Of a stretch of DNA of 64,000 bases, positions 34,970 through 42,867 are shown piece by piece; within the stretch, counting starts at the first letter, position 1, and each line of letters opens with the position of its first letter. The translations under genes were made by a program, and so were the position numbers. The notes below the pieces were generated by a model. It searched no databases. It was not told the DNA's origin and saw nothing but the letters and a program-made list of their open reading frames with translations. The stretch lies in the NCBI GenBank assembly GCA_963699215.1, contig OY969422.1, positions 1,488,001 through 1,552,000 of the forward strand. The letters are read 5' to 3'. The stretch is from VRUE01 sp963699215 (GTDB lineage Bacteria > Actinomycetota > Thermoleophilia > Solirubrobacterales > 70-9).

Positions 34970-35020
34970 AGCGTTAGATGGACACCCTCACCTGGGAGTG
35001 GGTCGAGGCACCGCGCTTCG

Positions 35021-35224
35021 CTACTCGTCGCGCGGGGTGATGCGGAAGACCGAGACGACCTCCGCTTGGTGCGCCTCGGGATGGGCGACGTAGGCGCTCG
35101 GCCCGCCGCCGAACCAGCCCGAGGCTTCGTTGTCGCCGACGAAGATGCCGGGGTGGCGCTTGCCTTCCCCGTCCTCGACCCAGACCTTGTCGCCCTCCTT
35201 GAACCTGTGCGGCGCCTCGCTCAT
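35021..35224 (-). CDS. Hypothetical protein, 67 aa
   Basis: The reading frame encodes MSEAPHRFKEGDKVWVEDGEGKRHPGIFVGDNEASGWFGGGPSAYVAHPEAHQAEVVSVFRITPRDE-type sequence (67 residues), given here only in outline. It shows a likely SH3-like beta-barrel pattern: KEGDKVWVED, HPGIFVGD and VVSVFRI. Such small barrels are found in RNA- or protein-binding modules, but no named family is recognised. I prefer ATG 35224 to ATG 35236, which lies closer to the palindromic element. It is convergent with the ATL gene. Confidence 0.6.
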   Translation of the reverse strand: MSEAPHRFKEGDKVWVEDGEGKRHPGIFVGDNEASGWFGGGPSAYVAHPEAHQAEVVSVFRITPRDE

Positions 35225-35237
35225 CGCCGCCAGCATA

Positions 35238-35287
35238 GACGTGCCGCGAGTTGAGTACCCATAGTGGCCTCCAACTCGCGGCACGTC
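35238..35287. repeat. Palindromic intergenic element, copy 2
   Basis: GACGTGCCGCGAGTT at 35238-35252 and AACTCGCGGCACGTC at 35273-35287 form a perfect 15-bp stem with a 20-base loop. The 50 bases are the same as 9118-9167 except for one mismatch in the loop (CCTCC here, CCTCT there). It sits in the narrow gap between two minus-strand genes. Confidence 0.85.
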
Positions 35288-35294
35288 CTGGGGC

Positions 35295-35819
35295 TCAGGG
35301 GCAGACCACCAGCAGGTGGAAGTCGGCGTCCTCGGGGGCGCCTTTCTCGTCACGGGTGCGGACCTCGATCGCGTTGGCACTACCCGGTGACGTGTTGGTC
35401 TGGGCGAAGCCCGCTCCGGGCGGAGTCGTGCCTGCGTTGTTTCGGCCGGCGACGTTGGCGCAGCCGCTGATGTTGACCGGGAAAGCCACCGTGACGGCGC
35501 CGCCGCCCTCGCTCGCTGAGATCCCTTCGTCGCTGGCACGAGCGAGCACTGCGTTGCCGGGGCTCGACGGGTTGTTGACCACCGCCCAGTAGGTGTGGGA
35601 GGCGCGCCTCGCCGCCGGCACGGTGCCGAGCTTGTTGGTGTTGATCTGGAAGCCGGTCAGCGTCTTTTTCTTCAGCTTGCCGCCGCCGATCGTCTGCTTC
35701 TTGATTGCGCCGCCGTTGATGTTCTGGGCGGCGATCGCGGTGCCGCCCAGCGCGACGATCAGCGCGATCGACGCGACCACCATCGCTGGCGATGGCCCTC
35801 TTCCCTTCAGCTTGCCCAT
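35295..35819 (-). CDS. Secreted or membrane-anchored protein with Thermoleophilia-type signal
   Basis: The 174-residue protein begins MGKLKGRGPSPAMVVASIALIVALGGTAIAAQ, a signal sequence or anchor of a form common in Solirubrobacterales hypothetical proteins. A short Gly/Lys/Thr-rich stretch follows (INGGAIKKQTIGGGKLKKKTL), then a beta-rich extracellular domain containing YWAVVNNPSSPGNAVLARASDEGIS and FPVNISGCANVAGRNNAG. One Cys lies there and another in the end LLVVCP, so a disulphide is possible. Function is unknown. Palindromic elements flank it on both sides. Confidence 0.72.
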   Translation of the reverse strand: MGKLKGRGPSPAMVVASIALIVALGGTAIAAQNINGGAIKKQTIGGGKLKKKTLTGFQINTNKLGTVPAARRASHTYWAVVNNPSSPGNAVLARASDEGISASEGGGAVTVAFPVNISGCANVAGRNNAGTTPPGAGFAQTNTSPGSANAIEVRTRDEKGAPEDADFHLLVVCP

Positions 35820-35846
35820 TTCACTCCCCTTTGGCTGCGTTTTAAG

Positions 35847-35896
35847 GACGTGCCGGTGATTACCCGCCCATATGGGCGGGTAATCACCGGCACGTC
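35847..35896. repeat. Perfect 50-bp palindrome
   Basis: The 25 bases starting GACGTGCCGGTGATTACCC at 35847 are exactly reverse-complemented by the 25 bases ending at 35896. There is no loop. The outer nine bases (GACGTGCCG) are the same as in the copy 1 and copy 2 elements. It sits between the MBL gene stop and the secreted protein start, both on the minus strand. Confidence 0.9.
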
Positions 35897-35912
35897 TCAG
35901 AAGCCCGTGGGG

Positions 35913-36581
35913 TTAAGTGGGCAGGGCTGCGGCGAAGCGCTCGAAGGCGGCGATGTCGGTTACCGCGGGGCCGTGGCCGGGGAGGATCAGGGAGGGATTC
36001 AGGTCGGCGAGCTTGCCGATCGAGCGGCGGTTCTCGGCCGGGTCGTAGGTGAAGATCTTGGGCGGCTCGGCCAGCATCGGGCGACCGGTCGCGTAGCTCA
36101 TGTTGCGGATCACGTCGCCGCAGATCGCGACCCGGTCGGAGTCGCGGAAGAAGATCACCTCGCCGCGCGCGTGGCCGGGCGCGTGGATCGTGCGGAAGCC
36201 GGCCACCTCGTCACCCTCGTTCAGCACCTGCTTCACCTCGTAGGGCGGGCCCTGCCAGAAGCGTTTGATGATCCGGTTGAAGGGGTTGCCCGGCGCCGCC
36301 TCCTGGATCGGCCGCCTGCCCTCCATCGCGTCGACGTCGTCGGCATGGCAGGCAAGTGGGATGCCGCGCGCCTCGCAGACGTCCTTGGCGACGCCCTGGT
36401 GATCCGGGTGGACGTGGGTCAGGGCGAGCATCGAGAGCTCGCGGTTCTCGATCTCGGCGAAGATCCGCCCCCGGTCCCAGCGGGTGCCGGCGTCGATCAG
36501 CACGTCCCCGGCGAGGTAGACGTTGACGCTCGGCGCGGGGAACTGCTTCAGCCGCCCCACGCCTGGTGCCATCTGCTTCAT
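35913..36581 (-). CDS. MBL fold metallo-hydrolase
   Basis: The 222-residue protein has all metallo-beta-lactamase-fold zinc ligands. LTHVHPDHQG near residues 59-68 is HxHxDH, IHAPGHARGEVIFF near 126 has the next His, CGDVIRN near 146 the bridging Asp, and LILPGHGP near 196 the last His. Such proteins hydrolyse thioesters, lactones or phosphoesters; the substrate is unknown here. Start ATG 36581 overlaps the stop of the 83-residue gene (ATGA), so it is translated from the same mRNA as the two upstream genes. Confidence 0.88.
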   Translation of the reverse strand: MKQMAPGVGRLKQFPAPSVNVYLAGDVLIDAGTRWDRGRIFAEIENRELSMLALTHVHPDHQGVAKDVCEARGIPLACHADDVDAMEGRRPIQEAAPGNPFNRIIKRFWQGPPYEVKQVLNEGDEVAGFRTIHAPGHARGEVIFFRDSDRVAICGDVIRNMSYATGRPMLAEPPKIFTYDPAENRRSIGKLADLNPSLILPGHGPAVTDIAAFERFAAALPT

Positions 36582-36829
36582 CGGTGGCCGATTCCCATCG
36601 TGCCGCGCGGATCGCCGCTGTGCTCCGCCAGGTCCTCCAGCTCGGCGATCTTGCGCTCGCCTTCGGCTCGCGCCGGGTGGCCGGCGGGCAGCGGCTCGAT
36701 CAGGCGGCGGATGCGGTTGCGGACCTGCAGCGCGAAGTGGGGGGTGGAGGCGCCGGCCAGGGCGCGGATGTCCTCGGCCGTGACCTCGTGCCCGCCGCCG
36801 AGCAGCTCCGGGCTCTCCGCCTCGCTCAC
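36578..36829 (-). CDS. Hypothetical protein, 83 aa
   Basis: This small protein (VSEAESPELLGGGHEVTAEDIRALAG...) is helical and polar, with segment HFALQVRNRIRRLIEPLP and end DPRGTMGIGHR. No family is recognised. GTG 36829 overlaps the upstream stop (GTGA) and its own stop overlaps the MBL start (ATGA), so it is the coupled middle gene of a three-gene operon. A longer start at 36919 would run inside the cell-wall-binding gene and is unlikely. Confidence 0.7.
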   Translation of the reverse strand: MSEAESPELLGGGHEVTAEDIRALAGASTPHFALQVRNRIRRLIEPLPAGHPARAEGERKIAELEDLAEHSGDPRGTMGIGHR

Positions 36830-38121
36830 CGCCCACCGCCAATCTCGGCCAGCTCGGCCAGCTCGTCGATCTCTGCTTGCTCGCTCACGCCGATGGCCTC
36901 CTGGTCTCCGATCACCCAAACGTGGTTGTAGAAGGCGCGCGTCGGGTCGGTCGTGTAGCCCGGCTTGACGTCGAGCAGATACCCGCGCAGCGCTGCAGGG
37001 AGGGTATCGGCGCTGTCGGTGAGCAGCAGCGGCCCCCAGGTGCCCGCGGCCGAGAGCGGTGCCGCGGCGGCCGCGTCGAGCGGCTCGGTGGAGCCGGCGA
37101 CGACGAAGCCGTGGCCGGGGTCGTTGACGTTCCAGCCGAAATCGCCGTCGGCGTAGCGAGCCAGGGCGATCGCGTTGGCGACCGGGTCCTCGCCGGAGAC
37201 GCGCTGCACCCGGCTCGAGATCTTGCCGATCTGGCGGACCACCTCGGAGGAGATCGCCGAGGAGGGGCCGAGCACGTAGACCGGCGCTTCGGGGTGCTTC
37301 CTCAGCGTCGCCGCAGACGGCGCCGGCAGCTCGTCATCGTCGGCGAAGAGGATCGGATCGCCCGAGCGCGCGGCCCAGGCTGCGGCCGGCATCGCGAAGG
37401 CCGGCTGGGAGGCCGGCGCGACCACGATGTGCTGCGGCGGGCCGCCCATCAGCTCGTCGCGAAGGCTCGCGATCTCTGCCGCGGCGACCGTTCCGCCACC
37501 GCCGCCGACCCGCCTCGCCCGCAGGCCGGAAGGAGTCGATGCGGCGCCGATCGCGAAGGCTTGGGCGCCGCCGGTCGCCTTGCCGCCCTGCGGGTCGAGC
37601 GCCTCGAGCGCCTGCCCGGTCGGCTCGGGCACGCTCCCGGCCTCGGAGACGAGGACCGGCGCCCCGACCGGAGCGGCCATCAGCACCGAGGCAGCGAGCG
37701 CGCTGCGCCAGTCCCCGGCGTCGACCAGGGTGACCGCATCCGGTTGCTGAGAGGGCTTGGTCGAGGGGTATACGGCGAGGGCGACGCCGGCCGCGTTCGA
37801 GGCCGGATCGGTGCCGCCGACGCGGGTCGTGTTGGCGGTGGCGAAAGCGGGATAGCCGAGCTCTTCGGGCGCCCGGCCGGCGGGCGCCTCGGCGGGAGCG
37901 CTGGGCGCTTCGCTGACCGGGGCCGGCGCTTGTGGGCTTTCGTCCCCGCCGCCTCCGCCCCCGCCGACGATCGCGGCGACGATGAAGACGACGGCGAGCG
38001 CGAAGAGCGCGGCGATCGCCTTCAGCGCGGCGGGGATCGATTTGCGCCGGCGCCTGGGCTTGCCGGGCGGCGTCCCGGCTGGCTTGGCGGCGGGCAGGTC
38101 GGCGTTGATCGGCCGCGTCAT
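36826..38121 (-). CDS. Membrane-anchored cell-wall-binding repeat 2 (CWB2)-like protein
   Basis: This protein of about 431 residues has a basic cytoplasmic N-terminus (KPRRRRKS), one membrane helix ALKAIAALFALAVVFIVAAIV and a Pro/Ala/Glu-rich linker. The external part contains a CWB2 signature ANTTRVGGTDPASNAAGVALAVYPS near residue 95. It also has repeats such as AVTLVDAGDWRSALAASVLMAAPVGAPVLVS and PVYVLGPSSAISSEVVRQIG. CWB2 domains bind peptidoglycan-linked polymers. I chose ATG 38121 (MTRPINADL); ATG 38130 adds three residues. The stop overlaps the next gene by four bases. It is divergent from the acyl-CoA dehydrogenase gene and its operator. Confidence 0.72.
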   Translation of the reverse strand: MTRPINADLPAAKPAGTPPGKPRRRRKSIPAALKAIAALFALAVVFIVAAIVGGGGGGGDESPQAPAPVSEAPSAPAEAPAGRAPEELGYPAFATANTTRVGGTDPASNAAGVALAVYPSTKPSQQPDAVTLVDAGDWRSALAASVLMAAPVGAPVLVSEAGSVPEPTGQALEALDPQGGKATGGAQAFAIGAASTPSGLRARRVGGGGGTVAAAEIASLRDELMGGPPQHIVVAPASQPAFAMPAAAWAARSGDPILFADDDELPAPSAATLRKHPEAPVYVLGPSSAISSEVVRQIGKISSRVQRVSGEDPVANAIALARYADGDFGWNVNDPGHGFVVAGSTEPLDAAAAAPLSAAGTWGPLLLTDSADTLPAALRGYLLDVKPGYTTDPTRAFYNHVWVIGDQEAIGVSEQAEIDELAELAEIGGGR

Positions 38122-38171
38122 CGGGGGCAACGCTACACGCGCACAGGCTGGCTGGTTGGTCAGCTAAGCTA

Positions 38172-38191
38172 TTGACTGACGAGTCAATCAA
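38172..38191. promoter_or_regulatory. Palindromic operator upstream of the acyl-CoA dehydrogenase at 38220
   Basis: TTGACTGACGAGTCAATCAA is an imperfect 20-bp palindrome ending 28 bases before the ATG. It shares TTGAyTGAC at its left half and GTCrATCAA at its right with the site at 29482-29501. Both precede genes for acyl-CoA catabolism, suggesting one TetR-like regulator. Confidence 0.6.
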
Positions 38192-38219
38192 CGGCTAGAT
38201 CGCGCGACGAGGGGGATCG

Positions 38220-39488
38220 ATGGATTTCGCACTGAACGAGGAGCAGCAGGAGTTCAAAGATCGTGCCAGGGCCTTCGCCCGCGACGTGATCCGTCCCGCC
38301 GCGCGCAAGCACGACGAAGAGGAGAGCACCCCCTGGGAGGTCGTCAAGGAGGCCCGCAAACAGGGCTTCCAGGGCCTCGAGGCGATCCAGCGCTCGGCCT
38401 CCGACGCCGACGGCCAGATGCAGGTGATCTCGGCCGAGGAGTTCCACTGGGGCTGCGCCGGCATCGCCCTGGCGATCTCCGGCTCCGGCCTCGCCGCCGC
38501 GGGCATCGCCTCCTCCGGCACCCCCGAGCAGATCGCCCAGTGGGTCCCCGAGTGCTTCGGCGCCGGCGACGAGGTCAAGCTCGGCGCCTACGCGGTCACC
38601 GAGCCGCAGGCCGGCTCCGACGTGAAGAGCCTGAAGACGACCGCGAAGCGCGACGGCGACGAGTGGGTCCTCAACGGCACCAAGGTCTTCATCACCAACG
38701 GCGGCATCGCCGACGTCCATGTCGTCGTCGCCACCGTCGACCCCAGCCTCGGCACCCGCGGCCAGGCCTCCTTCGTGATCGGCAAGGACACGCCGGGCCT
38801 GAGCCAGGGCAAGAAGGAGTCGAAGCTCGGGATCCGCGCCTCCCACACCGCCGAGATCGTCCTCGAGGACTGCCGCATCCCGGCCGAGAACCTGCTCGGC
38901 GGCGAGGAGAAGCTGGAGAAGAAGCTGCAGCGCGGGCGCGAAGGGAAGAAATCGCGCGGCGCCGATGCGCTGGCGACCTTCGAGATCACCAGGCCGCTGG
39001 TCGGCGCCTCGGCGCTCGGCATCGCCCAGGCCGCCTACGAGTGGACCCTGGAGTACCTCGACGGCCAGTCCGAAGGCGGCACTCCGATGCTGCAGATCCA
39101 GCGCATCCAGCAGACCCTCGCCGATGTCGCGACCGAGATCGAAGCGGCGCGGCTGCTGGTCCAGCGGGCCGCCTGGATGGGCCGCAACGGCATCCCCATG
39201 CGCGGCGGCCAGGGATCGATGTCGAAGCTCAAGGCGGGCGACGTGACGATGTGGGCGACGACGACCCTGATGGACCTGGTCGGCCCCGACGCCTGGAGCA
39301 AGGAGTCGCCGCTGGAGAAGTTCTTCCGCGACGCGAAGATCTACCAGCTGTTCGAGGGCACGGCGGAGATCCAGCGGATGGTGATCTCGCGCATGCAGGC
39401 GCGCGAATACGGCGAGCGTCTCGGCTACGCGGCCGAAGTCGTCGCCGAGGCCGAGAAGGCCGCCGCGAAGGAGCCGGTCGCTGCATAG
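38220..39488 (+). CDS. Acyl-CoA dehydrogenase
   Basis: The 422-residue flavoprotein has the standard layout: MDFALNEEQQEFKDRARAFARDVI at the N-terminus and AYAVTEPQAGSDVKSLKTTAKRDGDEWVLNGTKVFITNGG near residues 120-160. The C-domain motif KIYQLFEGTAEIQRMVISR near 375-393 contains the catalytic glutamate. Unlike the pair at 31281-33592 it should be active alone as a homotetramer. A Lys/Glu/Arg-rich insert (GGEEKLEKKLQRGREGKKSRG) lies near residue 223. The operator sits 28 bases upstream and a strong GAGGGGGA ribosome-binding site precedes the ATG. Confidence 0.94.
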   Translation: MDFALNEEQQEFKDRARAFARDVIRPAARKHDEEESTPWEVVKEARKQGFQGLEAIQRSASDADGQMQVISAEEFHWGCAGIALAISGSGLAAAGIASSGTPEQIAQWVPECFGAGDEVKLGAYAVTEPQAGSDVKSLKTTAKRDGDEWVLNGTKVFITNGGIADVHVVVATVDPSLGTRGQASFVIGKDTPGLSQGKKESKLGIRASHTAEIVLEDCRIPAENLLGGEEKLEKKLQRGREGKKSRGADALATFEITRPLVGASALGIAQAAYEWTLEYLDGQSEGGTPMLQIQRIQQTLADVATEIEAARLLVQRAAWMGRNGIPMRGGQGSMSKLKAGDVTMWATTTLMDLVGPDAWSKESPLEKFFRDAKIYQLFEGTAEIQRMVISRMQAREYGERLGYAAEVVAEAEKAAAKEPVAA

Positions 39489-39515
39489 CGTTTTGCAGGG
39501 CTAAAGCGCTTTCCC

Positions 39516-39530
39516 GGCCGAATTTCGGCC
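39516..39530 (+). terminator. Hairpin before the M23 peptidase gene
   Basis: GGCCGAA at 39516-39522 and TTCGGCC at 39524-39530 form a compact palindrome, preceded by a second palindrome AAAGCGCTTT at 39503-39512. No T-run follows. It could end the dehydrogenase transcript. Confidence 0.4.
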
Positions 39531-39549
39531 TTCGCTAGCCTCCCTCGCC

Positions 39550-40731
39550 ATGTTCAAGACTCGCCTTGCCCCGGTGGCCTTGACTGCTGCCGTGGCGGCG
39601 TTCGTCGTGCTGCTTGTTGGTGGCGCCGCGTCCGCCGAGGACATCTACGAAAAGCAGGAAGAGAAGGAAGCGAAGCTCTCCGAGGTTCGCGAGCGCAAGG
39701 GCGTCCTGACGACGACGATCTCGCGCTACCGCGACCGGATCGAACGGCTCACCGACGAGGTGGCGGTGCTGCGTGCGCAGGAGGCCGAGGCGCAGGCCCG
39801 GCTCGACGCCAAGCAGGCCGAGCTCGACCGCGCCGTCGACGAGCTCGACGTCGCCAAGAAGCACCTCGCCGTGGTCAGGGCCCGGTTGAGACGGGCGCTG
39901 GTGGCGCTGCGCGAGCGCCTGGTGGCGATCTACGAGACTGGCACCCCCGACCTGCTCAGCGTCCTGGTCGAGGCGGGCGGCTACGACGAGCTGGTCAACC
40001 GCACCGAGTACCTCAACCGCATCAACGGGCTCGACGAAGCGGTCGTCTCCCGGGTCAGGGACCTGCGCGACCAGGTCAAGCGCACCGTCGCTCGCCTGCG
40101 CTCGGCGAAGAACCGGATCGAAGCGGCGCGCGACGCGATCGCCGCCGAAGAGCAGGCTCTGGCCAGCGCCCGCTCCGCCGTGCAGAGCCGCCAGGCCGAG
40201 CTGGTCGCCGTGCGCCGCGAACGCGAGCAGGCACTGGCGACGATCAGCGATCACGAGCACGAGATCGAGGGCAACCTCGCCGCGATCCAGGCGGAAATCG
40301 CCGCGACGCTCAGCGCCAGCGCCTCGGCGCCGCTGCCCGCCGGGCCGGTCCGCTACGGCTCCGGGTCGATGATCTGGCCGGTAGACGGCCCGGTTGTCTC
40401 TGGCTTCGGCTACCGCTGGGGGCGCATGCACGAGGGCATCGACATCGCCGTGCCGGCGGGGACGCCGATCCGCGCCGCCGACGCCGGCACCGTGGTCCTC
40501 GTCCAGTCGGACGCCGAAAGCGGCGGCTACGGCAACTTCACCTGCCTCGACCACGGCGGCGGCCTGCAGACGTGTTACGCCCACCAGTCTTCGTTCGCGA
40601 TCACCTCCGGCAGCGTCTCGCAGGGGGACGTGATCGGCTATGTCGGCTGCACCGGCCACTGCTACGGCGACCACCTCCACTTCGAGGTGCGGATCGGCGG
40701 CGCACCGACCGACCCGCTGGGCTACCTGTAG
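39550..40731 (+). CDS. M23 family peptidase with coiled-coil (EnvC/NlpD-like)
   Basis: This 393-residue exported protein has a signal peptide (TAAVAAFVVLLVGGAASAED). A long coiled coil spans about 30-255, with SEVRERKGVLTTTISRYRDRIERL and several further heptad-rich runs. The C-terminal M23 domain follows. GFGYRWGRMHEGIDIAVPAGTPIRAADAGTVV near residues 285-316 carries the first two zinc ligands (H and D). HLHFEVRIGG near 375 carries the catalytic and metal histidines. EnvC-like proteins activate amidases and M23 enzymes cut peptidoglycan crosslinks, so a role in cell-wall remodelling or division is likely. A hairpin lies upstream. Confidence 0.92.
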   Translation: MFKTRLAPVALTAAVAAFVVLLVGGAASAEDIYEKQEEKEAKLSEVRERKGVLTTTISRYRDRIERLTDEVAVLRAQEAEAQARLDAKQAELDRAVDELDVAKKHLAVVRARLRRALVALRERLVAIYETGTPDLLSVLVEAGGYDELVNRTEYLNRINGLDEAVVSRVRDLRDQVKRTVARLRSAKNRIEAARDAIAAEEQALASARSAVQSRQAELVAVRREREQALATISDHEHEIEGNLAAIQAEIAATLSASASAPLPAGPVRYGSGSMIWPVDGPVVSGFGYRWGRMHEGIDIAVPAGTPIRAADAGTVVLVQSDAESGGYGNFTCLDHGGGLQTCYAHQSSFAITSGSVSQGDVIGYVGCTGHCYGDHLHFEVRIGGAPTDPLGYL

Positions 40732-40827
40732 ACGCACGGCTACCGAATATCTCTCAAAAATCCAATTAGTTGGTATGTGCGCTCGGTTCGCCCCTGCGAC
40801 CCTTGGGTAGCAAGCGAGAGGAGCGAG

Positions 40828-41526
40828 ATGGTCCGCCAAGCCCGCAACTACCTGGCAGGAGCGGTGTCCGGCACTGCGCTGATCGGAGTTGCCGTTGTTG
40901 CCTTCGTCATGCTGGTCTCCCTGCAGAGCCTGCGGGACTGGCCCCTCGCCGGCCTCGCCGGAGGGGACGAGGGTGTCGGCGAGAGCAGTACCGGCAGCGC
41001 CGCCGCGCCCGCTTCCGGGTCGGCAACGGTCCGCGGGGCCGCCAGCGGCTCGCCTACCGGTGGACGGGCCGGGGCGAAAGACGGCGACACCGCCGCGCTC
41101 CGCAACGGCGATGCCCCCGCCTCCCCGACCATTGGCGTACCGGACGCGCCGAACACGACCGCGCCCGACTCCACGCCGACGTCGACCGATGGCGACCCGT
41201 CGCCATCGAGCTCTCCCGGCGCCACCGGCAGCGGCCGCGGCTCGGACGGTCCGTCCGGCGGCGGCTCGGTCAAACCTCCCGGCTCGGGGTTGGGCGGGGG
41301 CGGTGGCTCCTCGCCCTCCGAAACCGTGACCGGCACGGTCAACGAAGTCGTCTCCGGCGTCGATGGCGCCACCGGCGGCGCACTCGGCAAAACCGGCGTC
41401 ACCAAAGTCACCGAAGAAGTCGTCTCCGGCGTCGCCGGCCCCGAATCGACCGTCGGCAAAACCGTCGACGAAACGGTCGGCAAAGTCAAAGAAGCGGTTG
41501 GCGGCTTGCTCGGCGGCGGTCGCTAG
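40828..41526 (+). CDS. Membrane-anchored low-complexity protein
   Basis: This 232-residue protein has one N-terminal membrane helix (YLAGAVSGTALIGVAVVAFVMLVSL). A long Gly/Ser/Pro/Thr-rich region with little fixed structure follows (about 55-170). A short C-terminal part contains repeats of the type TVNEVVSGVDGATGGALGKTGVTKVTEEVV and TVGKTVDETVGKVKEAVGG. The repeat could be helical. No known domain is recognised. ATG 40828 follows a GAGAGGAG ribosome-binding site; the longer GTG/ATG frame start at 40777 is less likely. An AT-rich stretch at 40744-40775 could hold its promoter. Confidence 0.65.
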   Translation: MVRQARNYLAGAVSGTALIGVAVVAFVMLVSLQSLRDWPLAGLAGGDEGVGESSTGSAAAPASGSATVRGAASGSPTGGRAGAKDGDTAALRNGDAPASPTIGVPDAPNTTAPDSTPTSTDGDPSPSSSPGATGSGRGSDGPSGGGSVKPPGSGLGGGGGSSPSETVTGTVNEVVSGVDGATGGALGKTGVTKVTEEVVSGVAGPESTVGKTVDETVGKVKEAVGGLLGGGR

Positions 41527-41562
41527 CCGAACTCGACGGCTCACACGTCACAATGCCGTCCC

Positions 41563-42867
41563 ATGCCCGAGCGCGGACAGGCAAGTGCGGTCGCCGACCC
41601 GATCGCGGGATCGCCGGTCTACCCGGCCGGTAGCCGCGTCAACGAGCGCGGTCATCTCGAGGTCGCTGGCTGCGACGTCGTCGACCTCGCCGCCGAGCTC
41701 GGCACCCCCGCCTACGTCTACGCCGAGGACGACATGCGCGTGCGGGCGCGCGCCTACCGCGAGGCGTTCGAGCGGCGCGGCGCCGACTTCGAGGTCCTCT
41801 TCGCCAGCAAGGCCTTCCCCTGCACCGCCGCCTACCGGCTCTTCGCCGCGGAGGGCCTGTCCGTCGACGTCGCTTCGGGCGGCGAGCTGCACATGGCGCT
41901 GCGCGCCGGCTTCGAGCCCGACCGCATCCACATGCACGGCAACAACAAGAGCGACGAGGAGATCCTGCTCGCGGCCCGCTCTGGGGTCGGCCACCTGATC
42001 CTCGACTCCTTCGACGAGATCGAGCGCTGCGAGCGGTTGCTCGACGAGCCCCAGGACGTGCTGATCCGGGTCACGCCGGGGATCAAGCCATCGACCCACG
42101 ACTACATCCAGACCGGGCAGCTCGACTCGAAGTTCGGCTTCGGCCTCGAGGACGGGCTGGCGGCGCGGGCGATCGAGCGGGTGCTCGCCTCCGACGTGCT
42201 CAACCTGGTCGGCCTGCACGCGCACATCGGCTCGCAGATCTTCGAGCTGGAGCCCTACACGCTGGCGATCCGGGCGCTCGGCGAGCTGGCCGGGGACTGG
42301 TGCTGCCTGGTCAACGTCGGCGGCGGGCTCGGGATCGCCTACACCGCGGATGACGAGCCCCCCTCGATCGACGCGTACGTGGACGTCAAGGCGCGCGGCG
42401 TCGCCGAGGTCTTCGGCGAGGGCGTGCGGATCCTGATCGAGCCGGGTCGCTCGCTGGTCGGCAACGCTGGCGTCACCGCCTACCGGGTCGGCACGGTCAA
42501 GGAGATCCCCGGCGTCCGCACCTACGTCGCCGTCGACGGCGGCATGTCCGACAACCTGCGGCCGATGCTCTACGGCTCCCGCTACGAGGCTCTGATCGCC
42601 GACCGGGCCGGCGCCGTTGCCGAGACGGCGGCGACGATCGCCGGCATGCACTGCGAGTCCGGCGACGTGCTGGTGCGCGACGCGATGCTCGCTTCGCCCG
42701 CCGTCGGCGACGTCCTCGTCACCCCGGCGACCGGCGCCTATGGGTACGCGATGGCGAGCAACTACAACGGCGTGACCCGACCGCCGGTGATCTTCTGCCG
42801 CGACGGCGACGCGCGGGTCGTGGTCCGGCGCGAGTCCTACGAGGACCTGACCTCGCGCGATGTCTGA
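41563..42867 (+). CDS. lysA: Diaminopimelate decarboxylase
   Basis: LysA converts meso-diaminopimelate to lysine using pyridoxal phosphate. The 434-residue length is normal. VLFASKAFPCTAAYRLF near residue 80 contains the Schiff-base Lys (K83). LNLVGLHAHIGSQIFE near 210 and NVGGGLGIAY near 245 hold phosphate-binding residues. RILIEPGRSLVGNAG near 287 and CESGDVLVRDA near 366 (active-site Cys) follow, and GAYGYAMASNYN closes the site. It is the first of four aspartate-family genes and overlaps hom by eight bases, as in Corynebacterium and other actinobacteria. Confidence 0.96.
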   Translation: MPERGQASAVADPIAGSPVYPAGSRVNERGHLEVAGCDVVDLAAELGTPAYVYAEDDMRVRARAYREAFERRGADFEVLFASKAFPCTAAYRLFAAEGLSVDVASGGELHMALRAGFEPDRIHMHGNNKSDEEILLAARSGVGHLILDSFDEIERCERLLDEPQDVLIRVTPGIKPSTHDYIQTGQLDSKFGFGLEDGLAARAIERVLASDVLNLVGLHAHIGSQIFELEPYTLAIRALGELAGDWCCLVNVGGGLGIAYTADDEPPSIDAYVDVKARGVAEVFGEGVRILIEPGRSLVGNAGVTAYRVGTVKEIPGVRTYVAVDGGMSDNLRPMLYGSRYEALIADRAGAVAETAATIAGMHCESGDVLVRDAMLASPAVGDVLVTPATGAYGYAMASNYNGVTRPPVIFCRDGDARVVVRRESYEDLTSRDV

